A stretch of DNA of 64,000 bases from Chitinibacter tainanensis DSM 15459 (lineage in GTDB: Bacteria > Pseudomonadota > Gammaproteobacteria > Burkholderiales > Chitinibacteraceae): positions 63,670 to 127,669 of the forward strand of contig NZ_AUCN01000019.1 in the NCBI RefSeq assembly GCF_000429785.1, given 5' to 3'. This document shows positions 26,969-37,694 of this stretch, in pieces. The first letter of the stretch is position 1. Each line of letters starts with the position of its first letter. The notes under the pieces were generated by a model, which had not been told where the DNA came from, searched no databases, and saw only the letters and a program-made list of their open reading frames with translations. The translations under genes were made by a program, and so were the position numbers.

Positions 26969-27202
26969 ATGGCACGAGTATGCAAAGTCACCGGCAAAGG
27001 CCCGATGACCGGGAATAACGTTTCCCACGCCAACAACAAAACTAAACGCCGCTTCCTCCCGAACCTGCAATCTCGCCGTTTCTGGGTTGAAAGCGAAAAC
27101 CGCTTCATCCGTCTGCGTGTTTCTAACGCTGCACTGCGCCTGATCGACAAGAACGGCATCGATGCAGTTTTGGCTGACCTGCGCGCGCGCGGCGAACTCT
27201 AA
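26969..27202 (+). CDS. rpmB: 50S ribosomal protein L28
   Basis: A 77-residue ribosomal protein with the conserved start [20 protein letters not shown], then [10 protein letters not shown] and [17 protein letters not shown]. It carries a single Cys, so it is the zinc-free form, as in E. coli. An ATG 36 bases upstream would add a non-conserved leader and is rejected. Confidence 0.98.
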   Translation: MARVCKVTGKGPMTGNNVSHANNKTKRRFLPNLQSRRFWVESENRFIRLRVSNAALRLIDKNGIDAVLADLRARGEL

Positions 27203-27219
27203 TTCTGAGGTAATTGAAC

Positions 27220-27375
27220 ATGCGCGATAAGATCAAGCTCGAATCTTCTGCTGGTACCGGTCACTTCTACACGACCACTAAAAACAAACGTACCATGCCA
27301 GAAAAGATGGAAATCAAAAAATTCGATCCAGTTGCTCGCAAGCACGTGATCTACAAGGAAACCAAACTGAAATAA
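27220..27375 (+). CDS. rpmG: 50S ribosomal protein L33
   Basis: 51 residues starting [20 protein letters not shown] and ending [10 protein letters not shown], the standard L33 pattern. It lacks the two CxxC pairs, so it is the zinc-independent form. A ribosome binding site TGAGG lies 9 bases upstream of the ATG. It follows rpmB by 17 bases, the usual rpmB-rpmG operon. Confidence 0.98.
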   Translation: MRDKIKLESSAGTGHFYTTTKNKRTMPEKMEIKKFDPVARKHVIYKETKLK

Positions 27376-27399
27376 TTTCAGTGCTGGTGACCATACTCG

Positions 27400-27421
27400 A
27401 AACCCTGCCTCGGCAGGGTTT
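27400..27421 (+). terminator. Terminator of rpmB-rpmG
   Basis: AAACCCTGC, loop CTCG, GCAGGGTTT, followed by TAGTTTTTG. Nine perfect pairs with a T-run, 24 bases after the rpmG stop. Confidence 0.9.
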
Positions 27422-27455
27422 TAGTTTTTGTAGCACTGCTTTTGCTCAGCAAAAT

Positions 27456-27490
27456 AAAAGGGGTATCGCCTTGCAGGCCATACCCCTTTT
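27456..27490. terminator. Bidirectional terminator between rpmG and the LysR gene
   Basis: AAAAGGGGTAT and ATACCCCTTTT form 11 perfect pairs around a 13-base loop. A-runs and T-runs on both sides suit both the plus-strand rpmG transcript and the minus-strand LysR gene. It is part of the ATACCC/GGGTAT group. Confidence 0.8.
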
Positions 27491-27508
27491 TGCTTTCCAG
27501 ACTATACC

Positions 27509-28399
27509 CTAGGTTTCAAGCTGCCAGATGGTTTTGAGCGTGGCGCATAATTTATGCATCATCGGGTCGGTCGCCCGATCACCGGAATAAATAAACTGCA
27601 GCGGGGCCCGCGTGACAATTTCGCCACCGCGCCACAGCACAATCGAGCCATCGGCCGCATAACGCTGGGCGGTTCGCTCGGCCAAAATCGCCACCCCCAC
27701 GCCGGCTTTGATCAATTCCAGCAAAGTCGCTTCTTCATCAAATTCACCGACGACTTTAGGCGCGATGTTCTGACTACGCCACAGTTCCTGCGAAATATCC
27801 GCCAGACTCGTAAATTGCGACAGCCCCAACCACGGAGCAGCCGCGAGTGCTGGCCAGTCGGCTTCCTGCAATTGGCTGGCCATGCTAGGCGGAATCGCGA
27901 TACAAAAACCGATTTCGCTCAGCGGCAGTGTCATCACATTTTGATAAGGATTGCGCCCAAGATAAAACCCAGCGTCGAGGGTTTTCTTGCGCACTTCATT
28001 CAGCACACTCACCGAAATCCCATGCGTGGTCTGCACCGTAATCAGCGGATAGGTTTCCCGCAACAGCGATAGCCATTTCCCCAAGCGCAAGCGCGCTGGT
28101 ACACCGATGGTGCCAATCCGTACCTTGCCTTTGGGCTCGCCTTGCAATGCCTTGGCCTGATGCAAGAGATCGCGGGCCTGCGCCAGAATTTGCTCGGCTT
28201 CCGGTAGCAATAATTTACCGGCTTCAGTGAGCTGCACCCCACCCGGATAGCGCTCAAACAGCGCCAAACCGAACTGCTCTTCCAGCGCTTTGATCTGCGC
28301 AGTCACCGCTGGCTGGGATAAATGCAACAATTCAGCGGCTTGGGTTAAGTGCCCCTGTTGCGCCACGGTCACAAAAGTACGTAATTGATAGAGTTCCAT
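27509..28399 (-). CDS. LysR-family transcriptional regulator
   Basis: 296 residues starting MELYQLRTFVTVAQQGHLT: N-terminal winged helix-turn-helix (AAELLHLSQPAVTAQIKALE) and a C-terminal effector-binding domain. A longer frame from 28444 is open but the conserved LysR start fits 28399. It is divergent from yjcH-actP, so it probably controls acetate uptake, and possibly itself, through the palindromes at 28448-28529. The effector is unknown. Confidence 0.88.
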   Translation of the reverse strand: MELYQLRTFVTVAQQGHLTQAAELLHLSQPAVTAQIKALEEQFGLALFERYPGGVQLTEAGKLLLPEAEQILAQARDLLHQAKALQGEPKGKVRIGTIGVPARLRLGKWLSLLRETYPLITVQTTHGISVSVLNEVRKKTLDAGFYLGRNPYQNVMTLPLSEIGFCIAIPPSMASQLQEADWPALAAAPWLGLSQFTSLADISQELWRSQNIAPKVVGEFDEEATLLELIKAGVGVAILAERTAQRYAADGSIVLWRGGEIVTRAPLQFIYSGDRATDPMMHKLCATLKTIWQLET

Positions 28400-28447
28400 A
28401 GCTGCGATTATCACCCAAAGCTTGCCGCTTGTGGCGTTCAGCATGTC

Positions 28448-28529
28448 TTTTTCGTAGTCGAAAAACCTTGATTACAAACAACAAAGTAAGCCTCGTGCAA
28501 CACTACATAACTTTCGGTGATTCTATGTA
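28448..28529. promoter_or_regulatory. Two inverted repeats in the LysR / yjcH-actP divergent region
   Basis: TTTTTCG-TAGT-CGAAAAA (28448-28465) is a perfect palindrome, and TACATA (28504-28509) pairs with TATGTA (28524-28529). They lie in the 226-base region between the LysR start and yjcH, where such regulators bind. Which of the two the LysR protein uses is not known. Confidence 0.5.
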
Positions 28530-28625
28530 TCAGAAAAAGCGATTGGCGGCGGATCGGGGCGAGGGATTAGAGTGCGTGCAGGAATGGCTCACTCGATAGC
28601 CTGGACTACACACAGGAGGCAGCGT

Positions 28626-28934
28626 ATGCATGATTCAATGATTGAACGCGTACAGAATAATCCGAAATTTCACGCCCTCGTGGCCACACGCTCGCGCTTT
28701 TCATGGGCGCTCACCGTGGCCATGCTGGTGATTTATTACGGCTTTATTCTGCTCATCGCATTTTCGCCCGCAACACTGGGAACCCCGCTCGGCAATGGCG
28801 TCACCACGCTGGGTATTCCGCTGGGGATTTTTGTCATCGTTTCGGCTTTCGTGCTGACCGGCATTTATGTGCGCCGCGCCAACTCGGAATTCGATCAACT
28901 GACCCGTGAAGTCGTCGAGGAAGCCAAACAATGA
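28626..28934 (+). CDS. yjcH: DUF485 membrane protein YjcH
   Basis: A 102-residue protein with two membrane helices (residues ~22-45 and ~57-80), the DUF485 family partner found upstream of the acetate permease ActP. The ATG follows AGGAGG by 7 bases. It overlaps actP by 4 bp (ATGA). Confidence 0.92.
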   Translation: MHDSMIERVQNNPKFHALVATRSRFSWALTVAMLVIYYGFILLIAFSPATLGTPLGNGVTTLGIPLGIFVIVSAFVLTGIYVRRANSEFDQLTREVVEEAKQ

Positions 28935-30736
28935 AAACACTACAAAAATTGGGGCTAGCCGGCTTTGCCGCGCTGGCCAGCATGCCAAGCTGGGCCGCAG
29001 GGGCGATTGAAGGCGCAGTGCAAAAACGCGAGTTGAATATGCACGCCATCGTGATGTTCCTCGCCTTTGTTGCATTCACTTTGGGCATCACTTACTGGGC
29101 GGCGCGCCGGACGCGTTCGGCCAAAGATTTTTACGCAGCCGGCGGCGGCATTACCGGTTTTCAAAATGGTTTGGCGATTGCCGGTGACTATATGTCGGCT
29201 GCGTCTTTCCTCGGTATTTCGGCCATGGTGTTTACCACTGGCTACGACGGCCTGATTTACTCGATTGGTTTTCTGGTCGGCTGGCCAGTGATCACCTTCC
29301 TGGTGGCCGAGCGCCTGCGCAATCTGGGTAAATACACTTTTGCCGACGTGGCCTCTTACCGCCTGGCGCAAACCCCGGTGCGCGTATTTGCCGCAACTGG
29401 CACGCTGGTGGTGGTAGCGTTGTATCTGATCGCGCAGATGGTGGGTGCAGGTAAACTCATCCAGCTGCTCTTCGGTCTGGATTACACCTACGCCGTGGTA
29501 CTGGTGGGGATCTTGATGGTGCTGTATGTGATGTTCGGCGGGATGTTGGCCACCACCTGGGTGCAGATTATCAAGGCGATCTTGCTGCTTTCAGGCGCCA
29601 CTTTCATGGCCTTTATGGTAATGAAACACGCCGGTTTCAGCTTTGAAACCATGTTCCAGCAAGCCGTAGCGGTGAAACACGCCGGCGCCGAAGCGCTAGC
29701 CCACAAAGCCGCGGTGGCATCCGAAGTTGCAGCCAAAGCCGTCGCCGCCAATGCCTCAGACGCGTCTGCCGCCGTCGCTTCCGCCACGGAAGCCGCCGAG
29801 AAAGCCGCTAAAGCCGCGAAAACCAATATCATGGCGCCGGGCGGTCTGGTATCCAACCCGATCGATGCCATTTCACTGGGCTTGGCGCTGATGTTTGGTA
29901 CCGCCGGTCTGCCGCACATTCTGATGCGCTTCTTTACCGTGGCCGATGCCAAAGAAGCCCGTAAATCGGTGTTCTACGCCACCGGCTTTATCGGTTACTT
30001 CTACATCCTGACCTTCATCATCGGGTTTGGCGCGATTGTGTTGGTATCCACGAATCCAACCTTTAAAGACGCCACCGGCGCGCTGATTGGCGGCTCGAAT
30101 ATGGCGGCGATTCACCTGGCCGACGCCGTGGGTGGTGATCTGTTCCTCGGCTTTATCTCGGCCGTGGCCTTCGCCACGATTCTGGCGGTGGTAGCGGGTC
30201 TGACCCTATCCGGCGCTTCGGCGGTATCACATGATCTGTATGCCTCAGTCATCAAGAAAGGCAAAGCCAACGAAGCCGATGAAATCCGCGTGTCGAAAAT
30301 GACCACGCTGGCCTTGGGTGTGGTGGCCATGCTGCTGGGGATTCTGTTCGAGAAACAAAACATCGCCTTTATGGTGGGCCTGGCGTTCTCGATCGCCGCG
30401 TCGGCCAACTTCCCGGTGCTGTTCCTGTCGATGTTCTGGAAAGGCCTAACGACCCGTGGCGCTGTCATTGGCGGGGCGATTGGTCTGGTTTCGGCAGTGG
30501 TGCTGATTATCCTTGGCCCAGCGGTATGGGTAGATGTACTGGGCCATCCAAAAGGCTCTGAGCTGTTTGCCTACAAAAACCCGGCCATCTTCTCGATGAC
30601 TGCGGCGTTCTTCTTCACCTGGCTGTTCTCGGTGCTGGATAACAGCGAGCAAGCTCGCAGCGAACAAGGCAAATTCAATGCGCAATTCATCCGCTCTATG
30701 ACGGGTATAGGCGCAGAAGGCGCAAGCAAACACTAA
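28931..30736 (+). CDS. actP: Cation/acetate symporter ActP
   Basis: A sodium/solute symporter for acetate and other short carboxylates. 601 residues, against about 549 in E. coli. It has an N-terminal signal-like segment, about 13 membrane helices and the conserved [21 protein letters not shown] and [19 protein letters not shown]. The extra length is an Ala/Lys/Glu-rich stretch at about residues 251-297 (29681-29820) that should form a long helix between two membrane segments. Operon yjcH-actP, and acs lies downstream. Confidence 0.95.
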   Translation: MKTLQKLGLAGFAALASMPSWAAGAIEGAVQKRELNMHAIVMFLAFVAFTLGITYWAARRTRSAKDFYAAGGGITGFQNGLAIAGDYMSAASFLGISAMVFTTGYDGLIYSIGFLVGWPVITFLVAERLRNLGKYTFADVASYRLAQTPVRVFAATGTLVVVALYLIAQMVGAGKLIQLLFGLDYTYAVVLVGILMVLYVMFGGMLATTWVQIIKAILLLSGATFMAFMVMKHAGFSFETMFQQAVAVKHAGAEALAHKAAVASEVAAKAVAANASDASAAVASATEAAEKAAKAAKTNIMAPGGLVSNPIDAISLGLALMFGTAGLPHILMRFFTVADAKEARKSVFYATGFIGYFYILTFIIGFGAIVLVSTNPTFKDATGALIGGSNMAAIHLADAVGGDLFLGFISAVAFATILAVVAGLTLSGASAVSHDLYASVIKKGKANEADEIRVSKMTTLALGVVAMLLGILFEKQNIAFMVGLAFSIAASANFPVLFLSMFWKGLTTRGAVIGGAIGLVSAVVLIILGPAVWVDVLGHPKGSELFAYKNPAIFSMTAAFFFTWLFSVLDNSEQARSEQGKFNAQFIRSMTGIGAEGASKH

Positions 30737-30745
30737 TTGCAACAT

Positions 30746-30794
30746 ATACCCTAGCGGGTATCTGGCAGCGCCCCGTCATCACCATGGCGGGGCG
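30746..30794 (+). terminator. Two hairpins after actP
   Basis: ATACCC-TAGC-GGGTAT (30746-30761) is followed by CGCCCCG (30769-30775) paired with CGGGGCG (30788-30794). Neither has a strong T-run, so termination may be partial, allowing read-through to the next gene 24 bases further on. Confidence 0.5.
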
Positions 30795-30817
30795 TTGTCG
30801 CTCAATGGGCCACCACC

Positions 30818-32617
30818 ATGACCACCGCGTTTCAATTCAATCAGCCGCCGTTTGATACGCTCAGCGTGCAAGAGCAGCGCGAGCTGGCCAGCCAGCTCAA
30901 TCTGGAATATCACCCAGCCGGGCAAACACTGATTGCCGCAAACACGCCGGTCGATTCGCTGTATGTGGTGATGAAAGGTCTGGTCGCCGGGGGCGACGAG
31001 CAAGACAGCCTGTATGGCGAACACGAATTATTTGATGGCAAGGCCGTACTCGAAGGCCTGAGCAGCCACCCATTTGTAGCACTGGAAGACACCCTCGTCT
31101 GGCAACTACCCCGCGCCGCAGTGCTCGCGCTGTGTCAGCGCAATAGCCAGTTTGCGGCATTTTTCTACCAAGATGTGGCCCGCCGCATTGGCGAGCTTTC
31201 CCCCAGCCCGCAGGCGCTGAGCCAGGCCATGCAAATGCTCAGCCGCGTGGGCGAGGTGGCGCTAACGCCGCTGCATACTCTGCCGGCTAATGCCAGCGTG
31301 CTGGAGGCCACGCAATGCATGGATAGGCACGGCTTGAGTGCAGTCCTGCTCAACGACAGCGCCGGGCCGCGCATGTTTAGCCAGAGCGATCTGCGCCGTG
31401 CAATTTGCGCCAGGGCAATTCCGGCCAGCACGCCGGCCAGCGCCTACGCCAGCACCGCACTGTTTACGATTAGCCCGGATGCCACCTTGCATGAGGCCAT
31501 GCTGCTGATGATCCGGCACAGCATTCACCGGCTGGTGGTAAGTCGCGATGGCGAGCTGGTCGGCATTCTGGAGCAGCTTGATCTGTTATCCAGCCTTGCC
31601 AATAACCCGCACAGCATCGGCGTGCAAATTGAGCGCGCCAACTCGCCCCACGAGCTCAAACTCGCGGCCGAGCGCATGCACAGCTTGATTCAGCTGCTCC
31701 AGCACAGTGGCATGAAAGTTACCCTCATCGCAGAAATGATCGGCGAGCTGCGCCAAAAACTACTGGCACGGCTATGGCAGCTACTGGCCCCGCCCGAACT
31801 CACCGGCCAGATTTGTCTGCTGGCGCTGGGCTCGGAAGGCCGGGGCGAGCAAATCTTGCGCACCGATCAGGATAACGCGCTGATCTATGCCGACTGCGTC
31901 GATCAGGACGTGTTAGCTCGGGTCGCCGAGCAATTTACCGCCACCCTGATCACATTGGGCTATCCGCCCTGCCCCGGTGGGGTGATGATCAGCAACCCGG
32001 CCTGGCGGCGTAGCGAGGCCGAATTTCGCCAGCAAATCAGCGCCTGGACCAGCTCGCCCAGTGGCGAGCATGTGATGAACCTGGCCATCTGGCTGGATGC
32101 CAGCCCGATCATTGGCAATACCACCCTACTGTATCACCTGCAAGATCATTTAGATCAATGCATAGATGGCAATACCCTCTTTATGGGGCATTTTGCACTG
32201 CCGATTGAGCGCTTTGCCAGCAGCCATGGTCTGCGCCCCAGCTGGCTGCCCGGCGCGGCCAGTAGCCAAATCGACCTGAAAAAAGCCGCGATTTTCCCGC
32301 TGGTGCATGGTCTGCGTAGCTTGGCACTCGCCGCCCGCAACCGAAGCACCAATAGCTACCAGCGGCTGGCCGCCCTACGCGGGGGCACGGTGATTAGCGA
32401 AGCGCTGGGCAACGATCTGGCCGCCAGCCTGAGCTTTTTGCAGGGCTTGCAGCTGAAATATGGCCTGCAGGCGCAGCAAGCCGGTCGCCCGGCCGAGCCG
32501 CAATTGGCGCTCGCGCAACTGAGCAGTCTGGAGCGCGAACTACTCAAAGACGCACTTGGGGTGGTGAAACAGTTTCGCGCCTTGCTGCGGCATCATTTCA
32601 AGCTGGATGCACTATGA
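30818..32617 (+). CDS. cNMP-binding / CBS / nucleotidyltransferase (DUF294) protein
   Basis: 599 residues in four parts: a cyclic-nucleotide-binding fold (~1-125), two CBS repeats (~145-260), a GlnD/GlnE-like nucleotidyltransferase with the metal motif LALGSEGRGEQILRTDQDNA (~340-365), and a C-terminal DUF294 helical domain. The family probably modifies a protein by nucleotidylation in response to ligands, but targets are not established. The gene sits between actP and acs and overlaps a DnaQ-like exonuclease by 4 bp, an arrangement often seen beside acetate genes. A role in controlling acetate metabolism is inferred from position. Confidence 0.85.
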   Translation: MTTAFQFNQPPFDTLSVQEQRELASQLNLEYHPAGQTLIAANTPVDSLYVVMKGLVAGGDEQDSLYGEHELFDGKAVLEGLSSHPFVALEDTLVWQLPRAAVLALCQRNSQFAAFFYQDVARRIGELSPSPQALSQAMQMLSRVGEVALTPLHTLPANASVLEATQCMDRHGLSAVLLNDSAGPRMFSQSDLRRAICARAIPASTPASAYASTALFTISPDATLHEAMLLMIRHSIHRLVVSRDGELVGILEQLDLLSSLANNPHSIGVQIERANSPHELKLAAERMHSLIQLLQHSGMKVTLIAEMIGELRQKLLARLWQLLAPPELTGQICLLALGSEGRGEQILRTDQDNALIYADCVDQDVLARVAEQFTATLITLGYPPCPGGVMISNPAWRRSEAEFRQQISAWTSSPSGEHVMNLAIWLDASPIIGNTTLLYHLQDHLDQCIDGNTLFMGHFALPIERFASSHGLRPSWLPGAASSQIDLKKAAIFPLVHGLRSLALAARNRSTNSYQRLAALRGGTVISEALGNDLAASLSFLQGLQLKYGLQAQQAGRPAEPQLALAQLSSLERELLKDALGVVKQFRALLRHHFKLDAL

Positions 32618-33246
32618 GCTGGCTTGCGCACTTTCGCCCTAGTGGGTGGCTGCGCCAGCAGCAACGCCGCCGCTTGCGCCGACCGGAATACGCCTTTTTA
32701 TTCGCGCCGCCACCGGCGCAAGAGTGGGTGAGTCTCGATTGCGAAACCACCAGTCTGGATCCGAAAACCGCCGAGATCATTAGCATTGCCGCGGTGCGCA
32801 TTCAGGGCCCGCGGATTGCGCTAGCCGAGCATTTTTCGGTGCTGATTCGCCCCAGCGGCGCACTCGACCCAAAAAGCATTCCGATTCATGGCTTGCGCGC
32901 ACAGGATGTGGCGCAAGGGCTGGCACTGCCTGATGCGCTAGCACAGCTACTGGCTTTTATCGGCTCGCGCCCACTGGTGGGTTACTACCTCGAATTTGAT
33001 CTGGCCGTGCTCAATCGCCAGCTCAAGCCGTGGCTGGGGATTAACCTGCCCAATCCGGCGATTGAGGTATCGGGACTGTATTACGACAAGATGGTGAGCG
33101 CCTACAACCCGGAGGTGGATCTACGCCTAGCTAGCATTCTGGCCCAATTACAGCTCCCAACACTGCCGCGCCACGATCCATTAAACGACGCGCTGATGGC
33201 GGCGATGATCTTCCAGAAACTAAGAAAAAACCCTAATAGCAATTGA
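32614..33246 (+). CDS. DnaQ-like 3'-5' exonuclease
   Basis: A 210-residue DEDDh nuclease: Exo [11 protein letters not shown], Exo [17 protein letters not shown], Exo [14 protein letters not shown], so all five catalytic residues appear present. A basic N-terminal stretch precedes the domain. It overlaps the nucleotidyltransferase gene by 4 bp (ATGA) and should be co-translated. It is not the replicative DnaQ by context. Its substrate is unknown, and small RNA or nucleotide turnover is possible. Confidence 0.85.
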   Translation: MSWLAHFRPSGWLRQQQRRRLRRPEYAFLFAPPPAQEWVSLDCETTSLDPKTAEIISIAAVRIQGPRIALAEHFSVLIRPSGALDPKSIPIHGLRAQDVAQGLALPDALAQLLAFIGSRPLVGYYLEFDLAVLNRQLKPWLGINLPNPAIEVSGLYYDKMVSAYNPEVDLRLASILAQLQLPTLPRHDPLNDALMAAMIFQKLRKNPNSN

Positions 33247-33382
33247 TTTACAAGCACTTACAGCCTTCATCAGCGAGATTGATTTCGCGCATCAGAAAAG
33301 ACAATTAGCTTTGCCCGCTGGCCAGCTTTACAGTCAGCCTATCCCTTTTGACCAACCGATTTGGCTTGTAGGAGTACACAGC

Positions 33383-35353
33383 ATGAGCGGTATCGATTCA
33401 GTTCTGAAAGAAACACGGATGTTCCCACCCACCGACGATTTCCGCGTGAATGCGACTGTGTCGGGGATGGAAGGCTATAACGCCCTGTGCGAAAAAGCGA
33501 ATAACAATTACGAAGGTTTCTGGGGCGACCTGGGCAAATCCATGCTGGATTGGAAAAAACCATTTACCAGCGTGCTGAACCAAGACAATGCGCCGTTCTA
33601 CAAATGGTTTGAAGATGGCGTGCTGAACGTCTCTTACAACTGTCTGGATCGCCATCTGGAAACCAAAGCCAATAAAGTTGCGATCATTTTTGAAGCCGAC
33701 GATGGCTCGGTAACCCGCGTCACCTACCGCGAGCTGTATCACCGCGTGTGTCAGTTTGCCAACGGTCTGAAATCACTGGGCGTTGCCAAAGGCGACCGCG
33801 TGGTGATCTATATGCCGCATACCATCGAAGCCGTGGTTGCCATGCAAGCGTGTGCGCGGATCGGTGCGATCCACTCCGTGGTATTTGGCGGCTTCTCGGC
33901 CGGCGCACTGCGTGACCGGATTCAAGATGCGCAAGCCAAACTGGTAATTACCGCCAACGAAACCGTACGCGGCGGCAAAACCACCCCACTGAAATCGATT
34001 ACCGATGAAGCGCTGGGCCTGGGCGGCTGCGAATCAGTAAGCAAAGTGGTGGTGTTCCAACGCACCAGCAACAAGCCAGAACACTGGAGCGAAGAGCGCA
34101 ATATCTGGTGGCACAAACTGGTCAAAGACCAACCCGATACTTGCGAGCCAGAGTGGGTAGAAGCCGAGCATCCGCTGTTTATTCTGTACACCTCAGGTTC
34201 AACCGGTAAACCCAAAGGCATTCAGCATTCTTCAGCCGGCTACCTGCTGGGCACCCAAGTCACCATGAAATGGGTATTCGATTACAAAGAGTCGGATGTG
34301 TACTGGTGCACGGCCGACGTGGGCTGGATTACCGGCCACTCTTACATCGCCTACGGCCCACTGGGCATTGGCGCAACACAAGTGGTGTTTGAAGGCGTAC
34401 CAACGTATCCAGATGCTTCACGCTTCTGGCAAATGATCGAAAAACACGAAGTCACCACGTTCTACACCGCGCCAACCGCGATTCGCTCGCTGATCAAGCT
34501 GGGCGGCGATCTGCCAAAACAATACGATCTGTCGTCACTGCGCCTCTTGGGCACCGTGGGTGAGCCGATCAACCCGGAAGCGTGGATGTGGTACTACGAA
34601 GTGGTTGGCGGCAGCCGTTGCCCAATCGTGGACACCTGGTGGCAAACTGAAACTGGCGCGAACATGATTGCCCCACTGCCAGGTGCAGTGGCGACCAAAC
34701 CGGGCTCTTGCACCTTGCCTATCCCCGGCATCATGGCCGACATCGTGGATGAATCGGGCGCGCAAGTTGAGCTGGGCAAAGGCGGCTTCCTGGTAATTAA
34801 CAAACCATGGCCATCAATGGTGCGCACCATCTGGGGCGATCCAGATCGCTTTAAGAAAACCTACTTCCCGGACGATTTTAACGGCAAGCTGTATCTGGCC
34901 GGCGATTCAGCGCACCGCGATGAAAATGGCTACATCTGGATCATGGGCCGGATTGATGACGTACTGAACGTATCAGGCCACCGCTTGGGTACCATGGAAA
35001 TCGAATCGGCCCTGGTGGCCAACCCACTGGTGGCCGAAGCCGCTGTGGTGGGCAAACCGCACGAAGTGAAAGGCGAAGCCGTTGTTGCCTACGTGGTGCT
35101 GAAAGGCCAGCGCCCAGAAGGCGATGATGCCAAACGCATCGCGAAAGAGCTGCGCGAGTGGGTGGCCCATGAAATCGGTAAGATCGCCCAGCCGGATGAA
35201 ATCCGCTTCGGTGACAACCTGCCGAAAACCCGTTCCGGCAAGATCATGCGCCGCCTGCTGCGCGATATTGCCAAAGGCATTGAAATCACTGCGGATACCT
35301 CAACGCTAGAAAACCCAGCGATCCTGGAGCAACTGCGTCAGTCGGCAATCTAA
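33383..35353 (+). CDS. acs: Acetyl-CoA synthetase
   Basis: Makes acetyl-CoA from acetate, ATP and CoA through acetyl-AMP. About 656 residues, the normal length. The adenylation motif [29 protein letters not shown] and the C-terminal [11 protein letters not shown] are present; Lys620 is the catalytic lysine that is acetylated for control in related enzymes. The ATG at 33383 follows AGGAG by 9 bases. A strong terminator follows. It works with ActP upstream for acetate scavenging. Confidence 0.97.
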   Translation: MSGIDSVLKETRMFPPTDDFRVNATVSGMEGYNALCEKANNNYEGFWGDLGKSMLDWKKPFTSVLNQDNAPFYKWFEDGVLNVSYNCLDRHLETKANKVAIIFEADDGSVTRVTYRELYHRVCQFANGLKSLGVAKGDRVVIYMPHTIEAVVAMQACARIGAIHSVVFGGFSAGALRDRIQDAQAKLVITANETVRGGKTTPLKSITDEALGLGGCESVSKVVVFQRTSNKPEHWSEERNIWWHKLVKDQPDTCEPEWVEAEHPLFILYTSGSTGKPKGIQHSSAGYLLGTQVTMKWVFDYKESDVYWCTADVGWITGHSYIAYGPLGIGATQVVFEGVPTYPDASRFWQMIEKHEVTTFYTAPTAIRSLIKLGGDLPKQYDLSSLRLLGTVGEPINPEAWMWYYEVVGGSRCPIVDTWWQTETGANMIAPLPGAVATKPGSCTLPIPGIMADIVDESGAQVELGKGGFLVINKPWPSMVRTIWGDPDRFKKTYFPDDFNGKLYLAGDSAHRDENGYIWIMGRIDDVLNVSGHRLGTMEIESALVANPLVAEAAVVGKPHEVKGEAVVAYVVLKGQRPEGDDAKRIAKELREWVAHEIGKIAQPDEIRFGDNLPKTRSGKIMRRLLRDIAKGIEITADTSTLENPAILEQLRQSAI

Positions 35354-35412
35354 GCAGATCGCCCTACTGCAGTAACAAAGCAATACGCTTGACTGTAAAC
35401 CACAGTACTTCC

Positions 35413-35448
35413 CCCACCCGAGCCTCGCGCCGGGTGGGCTTTTTTTTG
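35413..35448 (+). terminator. Terminator of acs
   Basis: CCCACCCG and CGGGTGGG enclose a 10-base loop and are followed by C and eight T residues. A strong intrinsic terminator 60 bases after the acs stop. The remaining bases up to uvrB hold a weak -10 candidate TATAGT at 35516-35521. Confidence 0.88.
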
Positions 35449-35596
35449 CTAATGTGTCACCGCGTGCGCAAGCATTAACGCGAAATCTCATACTCAAATG
35501 CTGCACTGCGGCGTTTATAGTACAAACGTTCAACAGGCTTGAACCGCAGCCCGCTTGCGCCGACAATAGCCGCTTAGCTCACCGACTGATGCCGCC

Positions 35597-37615
35597 ATGT
35601 TTGTTGACTTCCCCAACTCCCCCTATCAGCTATTTCAACCCTTTCCGCCCGCAGGCGATCAGCCCACGGCAATCGCCCAGCTGATTGAAGGACTTGATGA
35701 TGGTTTGAAATACCAGACTTTGCTGGGGGTCACCGGCTCGGGCAAAACCTACACGATGGCCAATGTGATTGCGCGCACCGGGCGGCCCGCCATCATCATG
35801 GCACCGAATAAAACCCTGGCCGCGCAGCTCTATGCTGAAATGCGCGAGTTTTTCCCGAACAACGCGGTTGAGTATTTCGTCAGCTATTACGACTACTACC
35901 AGCCCGAAGCCTATGTGCCGAGCCGTGATTTATTTATTGAAAAAGATTCGGCGATTAACGAGCACATTGAGCAGATGCGTCTGTCTGCCACCAAGGCCAT
36001 GCTCGAGCGGCGCGATTGCATTATCGTTGCCACCGTATCGGCGATTTACGGTATTGGCGACCCGAGCTCGTATCACGCCATGATTTTGCATCTGACCGAG
36101 GGTGAAGCCATCGGTCAGCGCGACATCATCAAACGCCTCACCACCATGCAGTACGATCGCCATGAGCTTGATTTTTCCCGCGGTACCTTCCGTGTGCGCG
36201 GCGATGTGATTGATATTTTCCCGGCTGAATCGGCCGAGCTGGCGCTGCGGGTTTCGATGTTTGACGATGAAATCGAAAAACTTAGCCTGTTTGACCCACT
36301 GACCGGTCAAATCAAACAGCGGGTTGGCCGCTACACCGTGTTTCCTAGCAGCCATTACGTCACCCCGCGCGATACCGTGCTCAAAGCCATCGAAACCATT
36401 AAAGATGAGCTGCGCGAGCGGCTGTCGTTTTTTCACCGCGAACAAAAATTGGTCGAGGCGCAGCGGCTCGAGCAACGCACCCGCTTTGATCTGGAAATGC
36501 TCAATGAAATGGGCTTTTGCAAAGGCATTGAAAACTACTCGCGGCATTTTTCCGGCAAACCGTCCGGCGAAGCACCACCCACGCTGCTTGATTACATTCC
36601 CAAAGATGCGCTGATGATTCTGGACGAAAGTCACGTGATGATCGGCCAGGTGGGAGCCATGTATAAAGGCGACCGCTCGCGCAAGGAAAATCTCGTCGAT
36701 TATGGCTTTCGCCTGCCCTCGGCACTGGACAACCGCCCACTGAAATTTGAAGAATTCGAGCGGCTGATGCCGCAAACCATCTTTGTCTCCGCCACGCCTG
36801 CCGCCTACGAAGCCGAGCATCAGGGGCAAGTGGTTGAGCAAGTGGTACGCCCGACAGGGCTGGTTGATCCCATCATCGAAGTGCGCCCGGTGGGCACGCA
36901 GGTGGACGATCTGTTGTCGGAAATCCGCAAACGTACCATCGATGGCGAGCGTGTGCTGGTCACCACACTCACCAAGAAAATGTCCGAGCAACTCACCGAT
37001 TACCTGGCCGAGCATGGCGTGAAAGTGCGCTATTTGCACTCGGACATTGATACGGTAGAACGGGTAGAGATTATTCGCGATCTGCGCTTAGGTGTGTTTG
37101 ATGTGCTGATCGGGATTAACTTATTGCGCGAAGGTTTGGATATTCCCGAGGTCTCGCTGGTGGCGATTCTGGATGCCGATAAGGAAGGCTTCCTGCGCAG
37201 CGAGCGCAGCTTGATTCAGACCATCGGCCGCGCCGCGCGTAATCTGAACGGCACCGCGATTTTGTATGCCGACCGCATCACCGATTCGATGAAAAAAGCC
37301 ATCGATGAAACCGAGCGCCGCCGCACTAAGCAAATCGCCTTTAACGAAGCCAATGGCATTACCCCACGCGGGGTGATCAAGCGGATTAAAGACATCATCG
37401 ACGGGGTCTACAACGCCGAAGAAGCCGTGGCCGCCCGGCTGGAAGAAAAGAAACAGCAGCTGGTCGCCGAAATGGACGAAAAACAGCTGGCCAAAGAGCT
37501 CAAACGCCTGGAAAAAGAGATGCTCACCGCCGCGCAAAATCTGGAATTCGAACGCGCCGCCCAGCTGCGCGACGAGCTCAAACAGCTGCGCAATCGCGCT
37601 TTTGGGCACGATTAA
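35597..37615 (+). CDS. uvrB: Excinuclease ABC subunit UvrB
   Basis: The damage-verification helicase of nucleotide excision repair. 672 residues with Walker [11 protein letters not shown] (Lys50), the beta-hairpin [12 protein letters not shown] that clamps damaged DNA, helicase motifs LDESHVMI and [11 protein letters not shown], and the C-terminal UVR motif ([20 protein letters not shown]) that contacts UvrC. I found no clear LexA box in the 150 bases upstream. Confidence 0.97.
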   Translation: MFVDFPNSPYQLFQPFPPAGDQPTAIAQLIEGLDDGLKYQTLLGVTGSGKTYTMANVIARTGRPAIIMAPNKTLAAQLYAEMREFFPNNAVEYFVSYYDYYQPEAYVPSRDLFIEKDSAINEHIEQMRLSATKAMLERRDCIIVATVSAIYGIGDPSSYHAMILHLTEGEAIGQRDIIKRLTTMQYDRHELDFSRGTFRVRGDVIDIFPAESAELALRVSMFDDEIEKLSLFDPLTGQIKQRVGRYTVFPSSHYVTPRDTVLKAIETIKDELRERLSFFHREQKLVEAQRLEQRTRFDLEMLNEMGFCKGIENYSRHFSGKPSGEAPPTLLDYIPKDALMILDESHVMIGQVGAMYKGDRSRKENLVDYGFRLPSALDNRPLKFEEFERLMPQTIFVSATPAAYEAEHQGQVVEQVVRPTGLVDPIIEVRPVGTQVDDLLSEIRKRTIDGERVLVTTLTKKMSEQLTDYLAEHGVKVRYLHSDIDTVERVEIIRDLRLGVFDVLIGINLLREGLDIPEVSLVAILDADKEGFLRSERSLIQTIGRAARNLNGTAILYADRITDSMKKAIDETERRRTKQIAFNEANGITPRGVIKRIKDIIDGVYNAEEAVAARLEEKKQQLVAEMDEKQLAKELKRLEKEMLTAAQNLEFERAAQLRDELKQLRNRAFGHD

Positions 37616-37694
37616 GCGGCCCAGCGGCAACCCCATTGGCTTTAAACATCACCGACCGAAACACCACTTGCCAGCAAACACCGAGGGTATCTGC

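Noticed and set aside
35450-35596. LexA box upstream of uvrB
   Set aside because: No CTGT-N8-ACAG-type palindrome is present; the TACAAACGTT region is not a good match.
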